From: Cercospora beticola
Taxonomy: Eukaryota > Ascomycota > Dothideomycetes > Mycosphaerellales > Mycosphaerellaceae
NCBI RefSeq assembly: GCF_033473495.1
Contig: NC_088942.1
Span: forward strand, 310,001 to 374,000
Reading direction: 5' to 3'
Length of the DNA stretch: 64,000 nt
Below are positions 22,175 through 32,582 of the stretch, piece by piece; the first letter of the stretch is position 1, and every line of letters starts with the position of its first letter. The notes beneath the pieces are model-generated. The model did no database searches. It was not told where the DNA came from and saw only the letters and a list, made by a program, of their open reading frames with translations. The translations under genes and the position numbers were made by a program.

Positions 22175-22643
22175 GTGTTCACTCGATAGATGGGTGGCCT
22201 GGTTTGGAACAATTGCCTTTCGCTGAAATAAGACAACTTGCTAGGAACAGATAAATCTTGATCAAACACTCGTGAGCGATGCATTGAGATACGAAAGTCT
22301 AGTGTTTCTTGCTCCGTCGTTGTACTCTTCTTGCAACGGGTCTTCTCCGTCCGTGGGTGTCTTTCGTCGCTGCCTTTATCATGTTGGGCTTTGGGTCTGG
22401 AGACTTCCGCGATGACAGTGGATATCTTGGCTAATCGCTGGTGAGCAAAGCTTGTCGAGTTTTGCCCTTCGTTTGTCGCAATGAATTGAGTCGCTGGACT
22501 TCCAATAAGGGAGGTTCGAGTGGATTGATGTAGTTTGCTGGCTTGCGTAGAAAAGCCGTCGTTTGGCAGGCCTCAAGACTTTACGCTCTATCAGAGGCTG
22601 CTGCTGTGGAAGCAAAAGAACGATTCCTACTATTCGCTCAACG
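22175..22643. other. Intergenic, 469 bases
   Basis: 3' region of the coiled-coil gene and leader of the next gene. No domain-bearing frame or motif is recognised. Confidence 0.4.
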
Positions 22644-23130
22644 ATGGAACAACAAGATATCGAACGCCTCCACGAGCTAGCAGTGCTCGACGTGGAAATA
22701 GCCGCAATAGGATCAGACTTGGCTATTCACAATCTGATCTTCAGTAAGTACCTCTTCCAACAATACAAAACCGCCCTGCCACCTCCAGCGCCTTTGCTAA
22801 TGACTCCTCACAGGGCTTGCAATGCAACGCTGGCCGAAACTCTGGCGAATAGCCACAGCCATCAAACCCCAAGCGGCCCTGCGCAACGTGTATGAGATTC
22901 TGATATTCGACGAGAACTTTTTCACTTTGACCGCTCGAATGCCGACTGCTTCGGGTACGGGTGTGATGTATCGACTTCTTCGTGTACGCGAACGCGATAG
23001 TCTGAGAGAGACGCTACAGGCTATGGTAGAGCAGATCAAGCGGGAGATTAGTGAAGGAAATTGTGACGGATTGAAGCTTTGGGGAGATTCTGTGTATCAG
23101 TGTCCAAATTGTGGAGATTTCTTGCATTGA
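22644..23130 (+). CDS. Small conserved-looking protein ending in CPNCGDFLH
   Basis: Exons 22644-22743 and 22814-23130; the 70-bp intron (GTAAGT..CCTCACAG) is crossed in phase 1, giving 138 aa. The start MEQQDIERLHELAVLDVEIA is chosen because the helix begins there; the frame is open further 5'. It is mostly helical, with a central LRNVYEILIFDENFFTLTARMP segment. The C terminus carries a single CxxC (CPNC), half of a zinc-ribbon knuckle. No family is recognised. Clean splice phase and coding texture support a real gene. Confidence 0.6.
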
Positions 23131-23790
23131 GATTAAATGTCCAGTGAAGATTGGCAAGATTTGAAGAGGGAGGTGTCGAAACGATAGCAGCGGAATGGCA
23201 ATATTAAGGTCTTTCCGCAGGCTCTTATTTGGTGCGTTGACTAAGTGAGTGCCTTGCGCGGCCGATTTCATCTCGTCAAGTAGCAGGATCCTGTCCGGTC
23301 TGGTTCATATCCACTTCAGCCTGGGGACAAATATGCATCGATGAGTCAATCGTGAAGATCAATCTCGAAGACTCTGTATGTTTCGAGGTCGATGGACATC
23401 GATGGCATGAATGTGTCATCGGCATTCTCGACCTTGTGAGCAGCGGCGTCATCGAGACGAAGGCGGCTGGACTTCTGGGCCACTCTCAGAGAATAGAATA
23501 TAGACACATCGAGGTCCGGCGTTGGGAGACAATCCCGAAGTCTCAACGGAAATCGTTAGCGTACTGTCACGTGTCAGTCGGGTAATCACAGTAGCGAAAT
23601 GGTGGGAGCCTGGAGCCGAACCTCGACTTCGTGTGTAATCAGGTGTGAGGATAAGAAGAGGAATTTCTGGTTTTGATCAAAACAGCGCCGCGGGTTCGCA
23701 GCCGCAAACACGAAGATCTTTTTCGCAAGCTTAGTCCTCCAAAGTCGACAGTATCCAGCAGGGATCAGGCCCAATTTGACTGCAATCAGC
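23131..23790. other. Intergenic, 660 bases
   Basis: A 77-residue plus-strand frame (23352-23585) looks protein-like but has no domain and no clear start context, so it is not called. Nothing else is identified. Confidence 0.35.
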
Positions 23791-24502
23791 ATGACCGAGC
23801 CGTCCTTGTTAGGCCTACCATGCGAGCTTCGCCGGAGCGTGCTGCAACTACTGCTCAAGCAACGAGGAACGATCGAGCTTCAGTATCCTGTCTGGGCAGG
23901 TCTGGGAGTCTTCTCGCAGCCGCTCTTTCAGACATGCCATAGACTCCGGGAGGAAGCCATCGACGTCTTCTACGAGGTGAGTGCGTGACAAGTCTTGTGG
24001 CGTTCGAAGCTGAATCCGTGTACAGACCAATGATTTTCTCTGGATAATTGACCTCGAGAACCATAGTCGATCGGATCCAGCAAAGTATCCTGTTTCAACC
24101 ACTGTTGTGAATGATCGGCGGCCGGCCAAACCACATATGACCAGCACATTGACGCCTGTGCTGCCCTGGGAATTCTCTGGCCTGATGAGTCGCCTTCGTC
24201 ATCTCCATGTCAATCTGTGTCTGCCACAAGAGCAAAACCCGGGAAAACTCAGGTTCCAATTAGGTGCAGTTGTGAAGGCTCTTGATCGCGGAAGACGATT
24301 GCTGGACTTCCATCTGCTCGTAACGACCAAGCGAGGAGCTGCGCGAGCCCCGCTATCTGTTGGTGAAATCAGCGCTATCGAAGCACTTGCCGAAATGGAG
24401 ATTCGTGGCACAGTCCAAGTCCGGACAAGGAAAAGCTTCCAGGTCGTGTGGGCTCCTGTAATTGGCATGAACTTGCTAGAGAGGATGAAAGCTCGTCCTT
24501 AA
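23791..24502 (+). CDS. 2EXR/F-box-like fungal protein
   Basis: Exons 23791-23976 and 24026-24502 join at a codon boundary across a 49-bp intron (GTGAGT..GTACAG); 220 aa. The N terminus LLGLPCELRRSVLQLLL, followed by LFQTCHRLREEAIDVFYETNDF, is the pattern of the fungal 2EXR domain (LPxELRxxI.. then a conserved cRqi..E...fY segment). The intron falls exactly inside the conserved YE-TN segment, which confirms it. These proteins form large families in Pezizomycotina; their biochemical role is largely unknown, possibly substrate adaptors. A second member lies at 40688-41991 on the minus strand. Confidence 0.75.
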
Positions 24503-24737
24503 TGGGAAGGGCCAAGAGTCCCATGAACATGGAGGTCCAGGTGCGTGGCTTCCGCCTCGCAGGACAAAGCGCAGAGCCCCTGCCCTCGGGTGTTTGTCGT
24601 ACTTTCCAACGTCGGCTGCAACGCATGGCCACATTGCTCAAGTTTCCAGGCTGCAGCGACTGTGTCTGTAACAAACAACCCACCTGCGTACCACCTGTGA
24701 TTCGTAACGGCGAAGCAATTCTTAGAGTCAACCCGCC

Positions 24738-25475
24738 ATGACCGCAGATCGCAGCAAGTACTTCGAGATCATACTCAAAGGCGAGGCGGAGAAGTTCTTG
24801 CCAGCGGAGCGAGCAGTACTCAATATCGAAGTCGCCGCCAGGGACCTAGACAAGCAATCTGCCGCGAAACATGTTCTCCTGACAGCGCGAAGAGTGGAGA
24901 CACTGCTCACTCAATTGGCTCCTCAGACGAATACCATCGAAGCGCGCATCGAAGCTGCGGTAGACTACTGGAGTCGTACATCGCTGAGCGAAAGCAGCGA
25001 TCCTGCTCCTGGCATTTCCAGCAAATCTGAAGCCCATTATATCGCAAAGGTGGAGTTCGAAGCCAGGTTCCAGAACTTCGCGGCCATATCTGGCTTGACA
25101 ACAGATCTCGCCTTGATCTCACCACTCGTCCAAACGAAACCGGTCCAGTGGATCTTGCAAGAGGCGACAAAGGATACGCATCGGGCAGAGTTGAGAGCCA
25201 AGGCTGCGAGAAATGCGTATCAGAAGGCCGTCGACTATGCTCAGGCCATGGGCTACAGTAATATCACGCCATACCAGCTCAAGGAAAGCTCAGCGAATGC
25301 GAACTCGTCCAAGATGAAGGGAGGCAGAATGCCGTCGAGCACCAGCGAGCGGACGGCGAAGAATCTGGCGGAGATCCTGGGCTTGAAGGAGGTCAGCGTG
25401 GGCTCATTTCTCTATCAGCCCGATGATATCCGGGTGTCGGTGGTGGTCGAAGCGATCTTCCACGCAACGACATGA
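24738..25475 (+). CDS. SIMPL-domain (DUF541) protein
   Basis: Single exon, 245 aa, start in good context (CCGCCATGA). The frame reads FEIILKGEAEKFLPAERAVL, the first strand of the SIMPL fold, then VETLLTQLAP, ISSKSEAHYIAKVEFEARFQ and the late KAARNAYQKAVDYAQAMG helix that typifies DUF541. It ends with VSVVVEAIFHAT, the final strand. Bacterial members sit in the periplasm and some bind nucleic acid or signalling partners; fungal members are uncharacterised and this one has no signal peptide. It may descend from a bacterial transfer, but such genes are widespread in fungi. Confidence 0.8.
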   Translation: MTADRSKYFEIILKGEAEKFLPAERAVLNIEVAARDLDKQSAAKHVLLTARRVETLLTQLAPQTNTIEARIEAAVDYWSRTSLSESSDPAPGISSKSEAHYIAKVEFEARFQNFAAISGLTTDLALISPLVQTKPVQWILQEATKDTHRAELRAKAARNAYQKAVDYAQAMGYSNITPYQLKESSANANSSKMKGGRMPSSTSERTAKNLAEILGLKEVSVGSFLYQPDDIRVSVVVEAIFHATT

Positions 25476-26207
25476 TTCTTAAGGATGATGCATGAGAGAC
25501 GTGTTGGGAAACATTGAAGATGCGTAGAGATCGCGAACCAGAACCCACCAAGCAAAAGCAGCCAATCACAGCTCTTCACTTGTCAGCAAGTCTCCACCCA
25601 CCTCCATCCAGCTCGCCTCGCCGATCCATCCTTCCCCTCTTGAGCCTCACTCCATGCACAGCGAGGTACGTACACCATCCCATCGCTGCAACAACTCCAA
25701 AAGCAGCAGCATCTCGGCCCACCTGCACAGATGCTTCCAAATCTCTCCCACGACGGACCGCCTCAAACTAAGCTTCAAGATCCCCTCTCATCCAATAGCA
25801 ACAAAGCTCTCGAGGCTCTAGACTCCCCATGTACCCCGCAAGCCACCAGGTACCTCTACCACTATAGCAAGTCTCGTGGCAGATCACTCGCGCCAGATGA
25901 GGTCGAGGCTGTGTCCGGCGACATGGAGGTTCAGGCAAAACATGGGGTAGATTTCTCATTCGGTGAGGCGTCTGGTGCATGCTTTGGAACTAAGACTACT
26001 GCTGCAAGAAGCATTGGTTGCTGGGTTGTTCTTATAGGTAGGAGCTCTTCTTCCAACGTCTCGCCTGTCCTTTTGTTTGTATAGGTCATCATCAACCGGT
26101 CACTTATCATTGAGTCTGCTGGCAAGAAACGAGCAGCAGAACGTTACATTGAATATTTACCTGTTCGGAAGAAGACCAGAGAGGATAAGAGCTTAGCTGC
26201 CAACAAC
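25476..26207. other. Intergenic, 732 bases, with a possible small frame
   Basis: A 117-residue plus-strand frame starts at an ATG at 25731, but no domain supports it. Directly 5' of the catalase-like gene the frame is open from an acceptor-like TTTGTATAG (ending at 26089) through to 26208, so an N-terminal extension of that gene by an upstream exon is possible. Confidence 0.35.
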
Positions 26208-27463
26208 ATGTCTGACAAACAGTACATTCCCTGGAATGCGGAGGGCGTCGAAGTCGAGCAACCTGGTGAGAAAGAGAAAATATGGGAAGTTTCGGAGCAG
26301 TTCAAGAGAATGCAGATGATGAATTTCAATGAGCATCATCACTGCCTTCGCGGCACGCACTTGAAGACTCAGGGTGTAGGTGCTCGCCCTCGCCGATTCT
26401 CTCACTTCATACCGTGTACTGATAATGTGCTACAGTGCGTCATCGGCCGGTTCTCCGTCGCCGAAGGCCTTCCACCACACCTCGCCCAGGGCATGTTCAA
26501 GAAGGCTGGACATTATGACTGCATCATGCGCTACTCTTCTCTTACACCAAAGTTGGTGCCAGATAATGTTCCCGCGCCACGTGGTGTTGGTCTCAAGGTT
26601 TTCGGTGTTCAGGGCGAGAAGATTTGGGGAGAGGATAAGAAGACACAGGATTTTACGTTTAACAATTACCCCATTTTGGAGCTGAGAACTCCGAAGGATA
26701 CTTGCGAGATTGCGGATAGTTTGGAGAAGAATTGGAACCAGCTGGATAAGTTTGCGGAGTATTTGGGGAAGCGTGAGGATGCTGAGGTTGCTTGTGCTCC
26801 AGCGATGATTCCGAGACAGCATAGTAAGTTTGACGGAGTATGTGTCTGCACATGGCAGGCTCGCTGACATTGATTCTAGTGGTCGCCATGACTGAATGGT
26901 CGCAATCGGCTTACCGATACGGTGACTACGTCGCCAAGTTTGCTCTCTTCCCTGAAGGCGAGGAGCAAAAGAAGCTGAAAGAGGTATACCTTACCGATGA
27001 CGACCCAGTCAACATCCTCTCCCAGCACACCCGAGCTTTCCACCAAAATCACAAAGTCACCTACTCCTTCAAAGTCCAGCTTCTCGAGAACCTGCAAGAG
27101 CAACCCGTGGATGACATCGGTGTCGAGTGGGATGCCAACAAGTACCCATGGCAAGAAGTCGCCAGACTCGAATTCGATCCACAAGATTCCTGGCTGCCTG
27201 AGTTCCGCGTCTGGTGGGACGACCGTATTACCGTCAATGGCTGGCACGGTTTGAAGGAGCACCAGCCTCTTGGCAGCACCAACCGCATGCGCAGAGTGGT
27301 CTATGCGGAGAGCAGAAAGCTCCGTTTGCGCGTCAATGCATACAAAGACTACATTGAGCCCGCCAGTCTTGCCGAAGTGCCGGCGCCGATTCCAGCGATC
27401 TTCCAGAAGATCAATCCCGAGGCTGGACAGAAGGTCGCCTACTCTTCTGAGATCAAGGTTTAA
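26208..27463 (+). CDS. Catalase-like haem-domain protein
   Basis: Exons 26208-26375, 26436-26823 and 26880-27463, 379 aa. Intron 1 (60 bp, GTAGGT..GCTACAG) is a multiple of three and contains no stop; removing it gives the conserved HLKTQGCVIGRFSV. Intron 2 (56 bp, GTAAGT..GATTCTAG) creates QHMVAMTEWSQSAYRYGDYV. Other landmarks are RGTHLKTQG (region of the catalytic His), RYSSLTPKLVPDNVPAPRG, TQDFTFNNYPILELR and the C-terminal SRKLRLRVNAYKDY. It is shorter than true monofunctional catalases (about 500 aa or more), so it is best called catalase-related; such proteins can be peroxidases or catalases of low activity. Substrate and localisation are not evident; there is no signal peptide. Confidence 0.85.
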
Positions 27464-27689
27464 AGGATGCGTGCTTCGCAATAGGCGTCATCGGTCCCGG
27501 TAATCTTAGGAGTATTCCGTAGACATACTAGAACTGTACATATTGTGGTATTGTCGCGTATTGAACAAGTTGACATGGGTTTCAGTCCTAGTCTGTGTCA
27601 AGCGGTAGAACTTTCAGCATTATCTTTCAAGCCCGTGCAACGCCTTGTGCTGATCGCTGAGACTCTGTTGGTCGAAGGGAGGCCACCGA

Positions 27690-28715
27690 CTACCAGAAAA
27701 GGTGTTTTGGGAAATTCGGTTGCGGGTTCTCCATAATGGCGTCTGCTGATGCTTTCTCGGGCTCGTTCGGTGGCGATTGCCAGGGCTGGCTAGTTGGCTG
27801 CATCTGTGCCTGCATTGGTGGCTGCGGTATGGAGTGTTGTTGCTGTTGGTGATGTGGCTGCTGTCCAGTGCGCATGTGATTGGAGATTGAAAATAATGCT
27901 TCGCCTGCTTCTCTGGTCTCTTCACTGTAGCGTCTCTCGTTGCGTTCCATTCTGCTGCTTTCTGCCGGTGGCCAGGAGTCATTTCGACTGTGAGCAGTAG
28001 CATTCGAATAGCTTCGAAAATGTTCTCCGTTGTTGAGAGGTGGTATGCTTGATCCTGATGCAGCACCGGAAGACTGGGCATTCATCGGCATTGGCGAAGC
28101 GACTTCCTGCCGCGTGTAGTCTGTTCTCGCGCCACTTTCCAGTGTAGGATCGTAGAATGTGCGTTGCTCGGATTTTATTGCGGGCATATAGGAACGTCTT
28201 GCACTCTCCCACGCTCTAATTGTGTCCAGGCGAGTCAATGGGTAATGTGACCAGTGTTCTTGGCCTGACATGGTGCTGCTCCATGTTTGGTGGCTTGGGG
28301 CATTCACGGTACTCGCGTCATTTTGCACAACGTCCAAAAGGTCGCCGTCACTGACTCGGCTCAGGACACCGAGTAGTAGGCGCTCGGTCTCTTGAAGGCG
28401 ATCTTGCAGAGATCGAAGATAGTCCTTGGCTGGTCCACTGATCTCGCGTTAGTGGGAAACTTGGACCTCAGCTATAACTCGTGATACTTCGTACCGCTTC
28501 TTGGTCTCACTCCACCAGCATTCCTCGTTGTGCAGCCGGCATTGATCGCATACTGGTCTTGAACCCGATGCGTCAGCATGTTGTTGACTTTGGCATCGGC
28601 GGGTAATCTCTCGCGCTTACTTTTCGCCACTGCATTTTTGCCTTTTCCCTCGACAAACCGCACACGCTGCGGTGATACGAGACCGCCGTATCTTTTCCGG
28701 AGCTGCAGAGGGCAT
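27690..28715 (-). CDS. Zn2Cys6 DNA-binding protein lacking a middle homology domain
   Basis: Three exons, 28715-28621, 28557-28495 and 28437-27690, joined in phase across introns of 63 bp (GTAAGC..TTCAAG) and 57 bp (GTACGA..CACTAAC..GATCAG); 301 aa. Exon 1 ends AACAVCRGKRQKCSGEK and exon 2 begins PVCDQCRLHNEEC, giving a perfect C-x2-C-x6-C-x6-C-x2-C-x6-C binuclear zinc cluster. Exon 3 starts RGPAKDYLRSLQDRLQETER, the usual linker plus coiled-coil dimerisation helix. The remainder is polar, rich in Gln, Pro and Ser (a QQQQ run near the C terminus), with no fungal-specific regulator middle domain. It probably binds DNA as a dimer. The start could lie upstream, as the frame stays open. It is divergent from the middle-domain gene at 28917. 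Confidence 0.85.
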
Positions 28716-28916
28716 GTCGACGGCGCTGCACGAGATTGCGGCGCGCTGGCTGGTGGTGGAGGCGGGTTGAGGCTGTAGGTGCGGCCGAGGTCTTGTCGCC
28801 CAATGCCAAGCGTAGAACTTTCATCCGCCGCCGCTGCCTCGACTCAGCTCCTCACACGCGCAACAGATGCGACCCCCGGCCGGACTATGGACATTGTGTG
28901 AAGGAGCTTATGCAGC
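28716..28916. promoter_or_regulatory. Shared upstream region of two regulator genes
   Basis: 201 bases separate the starts of the Zn2Cys6 protein (minus) and the middle-domain protein (plus). The plus strand here, in a frame that ends at 28936, also reads like a damaged zinc-cluster domain (see findings). No clear binding boxes were identified. Confidence 0.4.
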
Positions 28917-30932
28917 ATGGAAGGGTCAACCGTTGACGCGACTGCGTCGCCCGCCAGCACGACCCAAAGCACGAATCACACCACCCACGAAACCGGCTCG
29001 CTGACACAGCAATCTCCTCACGAGAGTCGCTTTATTGGCAGCAGCTCGGGCGTGTACTTCATCAATACCGTGAAGCAGGCCTTCGAGAATTCGGTACAGC
29101 AAGACAACACGAATCACCTTCCGGCCGCCGAAGAGACTGTTGGTGGCGAAGACGACTTTGCACCTTCAGCACGAAATTCCCCGGAACGAGGCCAGTTCGA
29201 GCTGAACATCAGCAGCCAAAGAGCCATTGAAGTCAGCAGTTCTGCTCAGCTCGGCTCATTACCTCCATATGAGACCGCCCAGCTCATGACAATCGAGTAC
29301 TTCAAGATCTGGCATCCAATTGTGCCGTTTCTTTCCGGATCTGCATTCCTGCAAGAACTAGAGAATCTGTATCAAGATCCGAGGACCTCAAGAGGCAGTG
29401 GCAGAATTCCTACCGATCGGAAGCGTTTGTGCAATCTCATCATTTTTCAGTGTGTGATAGCGGTGGGAGGAGCCGGTCTTCCTTCCTCGCATTCGATCCC
29501 TTCTGCTCTGCCTTCAAGGTCAAACCTGCTTTCCCTGGTCGCTTCACTGGCCTCTAAGCACGATATCCTGACAGTTCAGACTCTCCTGGCAGCTCAGGTC
29601 TACTGCCTCTCCACCCTGGCGCTCCGCACTGCGTCCTCAATCGGTGGCCTATTGTGTAAACTACTATTCCACGCTGGTCTTCATCGATGCCCGTATCGCT
29701 ACCCTCAACTCTCGAATGATGACAGAGATCTCCGCAAGCGCATCCTGTGGAGTGCCTACGCGCTTGATCGCTACCTTTGTCAGGCCCTTGGCATCCCCGT
29801 TTCACTATCTGATGCAGAGATCGATGTGTGCTTGTCTGGTAGACAGGAGATCCATGGGCCTGCCACACACGATCAGAATGGAGTCCTGACTTTGTCTCGG
29901 CAAAATTCCAATGTGAACGGAGGAGCTGCTCCAAGAGCAAGCGCCGAGACCGGCGTCATGACTGGAGGCGCCGCCCCTCCCACGGTAGATGTCAAGTCAC
30001 AACCTGAGCCAGAGAACAAGCTCGAAGTTATACTTGCCAATTTTGTGGACTACGGCAAGCTGGCTGGTAGGGTCATGGATGTCTATCACACTTCACTCCA
30101 TTCTCGCGCCCACGATCCACGGAAAGTGCTGTTCTTGCGCTCGGACGTGGACAGGTGGTTCAACAGCATGCCAGAAGAACCGATTTACGCATATGGCAAC
30201 AATGGCGCCGATGAGCAGATCATTCGCTTCCTGCCATTCCTTCACGTGCTCTACGAACAACTGAAGATCTCGATCCATCGGCCAGCTTTGTCATTGCCAA
30301 GGACATCACCGGAATTTCATCACGCACTGCAGGTGACGATTCGCGCAGCAAAGAGAACAATTCTGGCTCTGGAACGTCAGACTCAGCTCTTCTGGCCAGG
30401 CTATGTCGCTTCCGTGTGGATGTCTGGACTGATCATCTCCTTCGCATGCCAGATCAATCTGTACAACACAGCGCAAGGCTCGCACGAAATCTTGCGCTGC
30501 TTGGACCTTCTCAAACGTATGGGAGAGCGATGGCGAAGTGCTCAGAGATGCTATGCCGCACTTTCCACCCTTCTCTCAGATCTTCAAAAGAATCAGCAGC
30601 GCACAAGACCTGGCACACCTACTGCTGACGACAACTTCGCTCGTCCGGCAAAACGGCAACGACTAGATGGAGGTCCTGGTTTCGAGCATTCTCGACCCTT
30701 CATGTCTGCGTCGCCGACCTCGCAGCCAGATACTTCCAACCTTGGCAAGACGGCGCCGCAACAAAAAGGCGGTTTCGCTACTCCTATGACCGGCAACAGC
30801 ACTGCCGAATGGGACGTCAATGATTTCTTCGCAGACATCAGCTGGGAGAATCTTTTCGATATCGGCGATATCGGACAAGATACGGATATGCAGTTCTTCG
30901 GACACATTACGACAGGACCTGGTCTCAAGTGA
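28917..30932 (+). CDS. Fungal-specific regulator middle-domain protein without zinc cluster
   Basis: Single exon of 671 aa starting MEGSTVDATASP; an in-frame stop lies just upstream (TGA at 28899-28901). The segment IGSSSGVYFINTVKQAF (about 41-57) is the conserved block that normally follows the DNA-binding region in Zn2Cys6 factors. Residues about 115-330 carry the fungal_trans fold (IEYFKIWHPIVPFLS, LLAAQVYCLSTLALRTASSIGGLLCKLLFHAGLHR, LRKRILWSAYALDRYLCQALGIPVSLSDAEIDV). The C-terminal part contains VNDFFADISWENLFDI, an acidic-aromatic stretch typical of activation regions. There is no Cys6 domain in frame, unusual for the family. It may act with a partner that supplies DNA binding. Confidence 0.85.
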   Translation: MEGSTVDATASPASTTQSTNHTTHETGSLTQQSPHESRFIGSSSGVYFINTVKQAFENSVQQDNTNHLPAAEETVGGEDDFAPSARNSPERGQFELNISSQRAIEVSSSAQLGSLPPYETAQLMTIEYFKIWHPIVPFLSGSAFLQELENLYQDPRTSRGSGRIPTDRKRLCNLIIFQCVIAVGGAGLPSSHSIPSALPSRSNLLSLVASLASKHDILTVQTLLAAQVYCLSTLALRTASSIGGLLCKLLFHAGLHRCPYRYPQLSNDDRDLRKRILWSAYALDRYLCQALGIPVSLSDAEIDVCLSGRQEIHGPATHDQNGVLTLSRQNSNVNGGAAPRASAETGVMTGGAAPPTVDVKSQPEPENKLEVILANFVDYGKLAGRVMDVYHTSLHSRAHDPRKVLFLRSDVDRWFNSMPEEPIYAYGNNGADEQIIRFLPFLHVLYEQLKISIHRPALSLPRTSPEFHHALQVTIRAAKRTILALERQTQLFWPGYVASVWMSGLIISFACQINLYNTAQGSHEILRCLDLLKRMGERWRSAQRCYAALSTLLSDLQKNQQRTRPGTPTADDNFARPAKRQRLDGGPGFEHSRPFMSASPTSQPDTSNLGKTAPQQKGGFATPMTGNSTAEWDVNDFFADISWENLFDIGDIGQDTDMQFFGHITTGPGLK

Positions 30933-32582
30933 GGTGACGCGGCTGCTTTCGTGCATACGGAAGAGGGTCAGTACCAGGGACAATGATGCTCAACGCAGGA
31001 CACATCGTTCTGAACACGACTTCTCCTGGACCGCTTGATCGAGTCGTTCCACCATTCTGGCAAATGAAGTTTCGCAAGGAATATGGCAGACGCTCAAGAT
31101 GATAGTCGTCTGGTTGGTTATGCGGAGTCAGGTGCTCGTATGGGGTCAAGAAAACAGACGAGAGCGGAGTCGGAGATCCTCGGCTGAGGCTGTCCATATG
31201 TCCTCTCACCACGGCAACGTTGTTGTCTCAACGTGTTGCGCAAAGTCATGCGCAATGATGCACACTGGCCAACAACAAGCACAAGCTGCAACTACCAGGG
31301 TCACGCGTTGTGCCAGGCTACTACGGATGCGATTGGATAGACAGACATTTCATGCATCAGACAGCGCCAAGTCCATCGCTCTGGGCCGTCGAGAGATCAG
31401 CATGCGACTGCAGCAGCCTTCAGGAAATGGTCGAGCTGGATATCAAGTCCACTGCGTGAGGTTGACTTAGACTAAATCTGCGGGTGTCAGTCTGAGACTA
31501 GTCTGAAAGGCTGGCGCTGTGGAGCAAGCCCCCATCAGCCTACCATGGCGTACGAGGACTGCGAGGGCCACCATTTCGACTTGGTCGATAGAGATCAGGC
31601 CATCATCATATCTGTCGAACCAAATACGCCCGATCTTCGTTGCACCACGCACATCGAGCATCGTGCACGAAGACAGCCTTACCGCTTCCCTGCATTTCAA
31701 AAGCCGGCATTATGGCACAGAACAGATCTGTGAATACGACTCGGCATCACCGATCACCCAAAACGCCACATGTTGCAGAGCCGAACAACATCAGGGCTCT
31801 CGGTCGTGACCTCTTGTGCAACTGATGCATCAGCGGTAGTTCTGGAAGCAACTATGTCCAAGAAACGTGGGCCTGTCTGCACTGCACTCTTTCGTAGAGA
31901 TGGCGGCGGCACCAAGCTGAAGACAAGACGGTGTTGGCGGCAACCTGAGCTCAACCGCTCAACGACCAGTCAGTAAATGTTCTCGACTGGCTCGGAAACG
32001 ATCCGAGATCGCCTAGATAGGAGTACAGCGGTCATGCAGGAATGCAAGTGGATTTGCCAATTACGTCGAATACAAAGGCTGCCAGCTACACAAAGATCGA
32101 TGCCCTGGGCATTTCAAGCGCGAGCAACAGACGTGGCTGAAAGAGTGTGATGAGAGAGCACTCCGTAGAGCCGCTCAGAGGCTGGGCTCCGCTGGCATCA
32201 GTCCAGCACGTCAAAATCCGAGCAGCTATTACGAGCTGGCTACATCTCACACGCGCCAGCAGCCAGACCGTTGGCGCAAATCCCTGGACATTTCATGTGA
32301 TGGCTCCATTTCTCCGCCACGCGCTGTGTCCTGCTTCTGCGAGCACAGCACGGGTATATAGATGTTTCCGTCTTTCTGGGTCGCATCTCAACTATTCGTG
32401 CCCATCCGTCTAGGAACTCTCCCAGAAACCCCGTCCTCGCTCTGGCTATCGATGCTAGCTCCGTGCCGTGCCTGTCCACCTTTTGCACTTGGCGCAACAA
32501 CTGGTGTGCTACACAGTCCCGACTGTCCTGGAGATACACAGGAAGGCTGCGACCGGACGCTTGGGTTCTTCTTCCACACAAC
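30933..32582. other. Intergenic, 1.65 kb, no supported gene
   Basis: Multiple overlapping short frames on both strands, none with a domain, signal peptide or credible splice. The last 100 bases are the leader of the cupin gene. No repeats noted. Confidence 0.5.

Noticed and set aside
26876..27481. 201-aa antisense frame opposite the catalase-like gene
   Set aside because: Shadow of exon 3; no independent start or domain.
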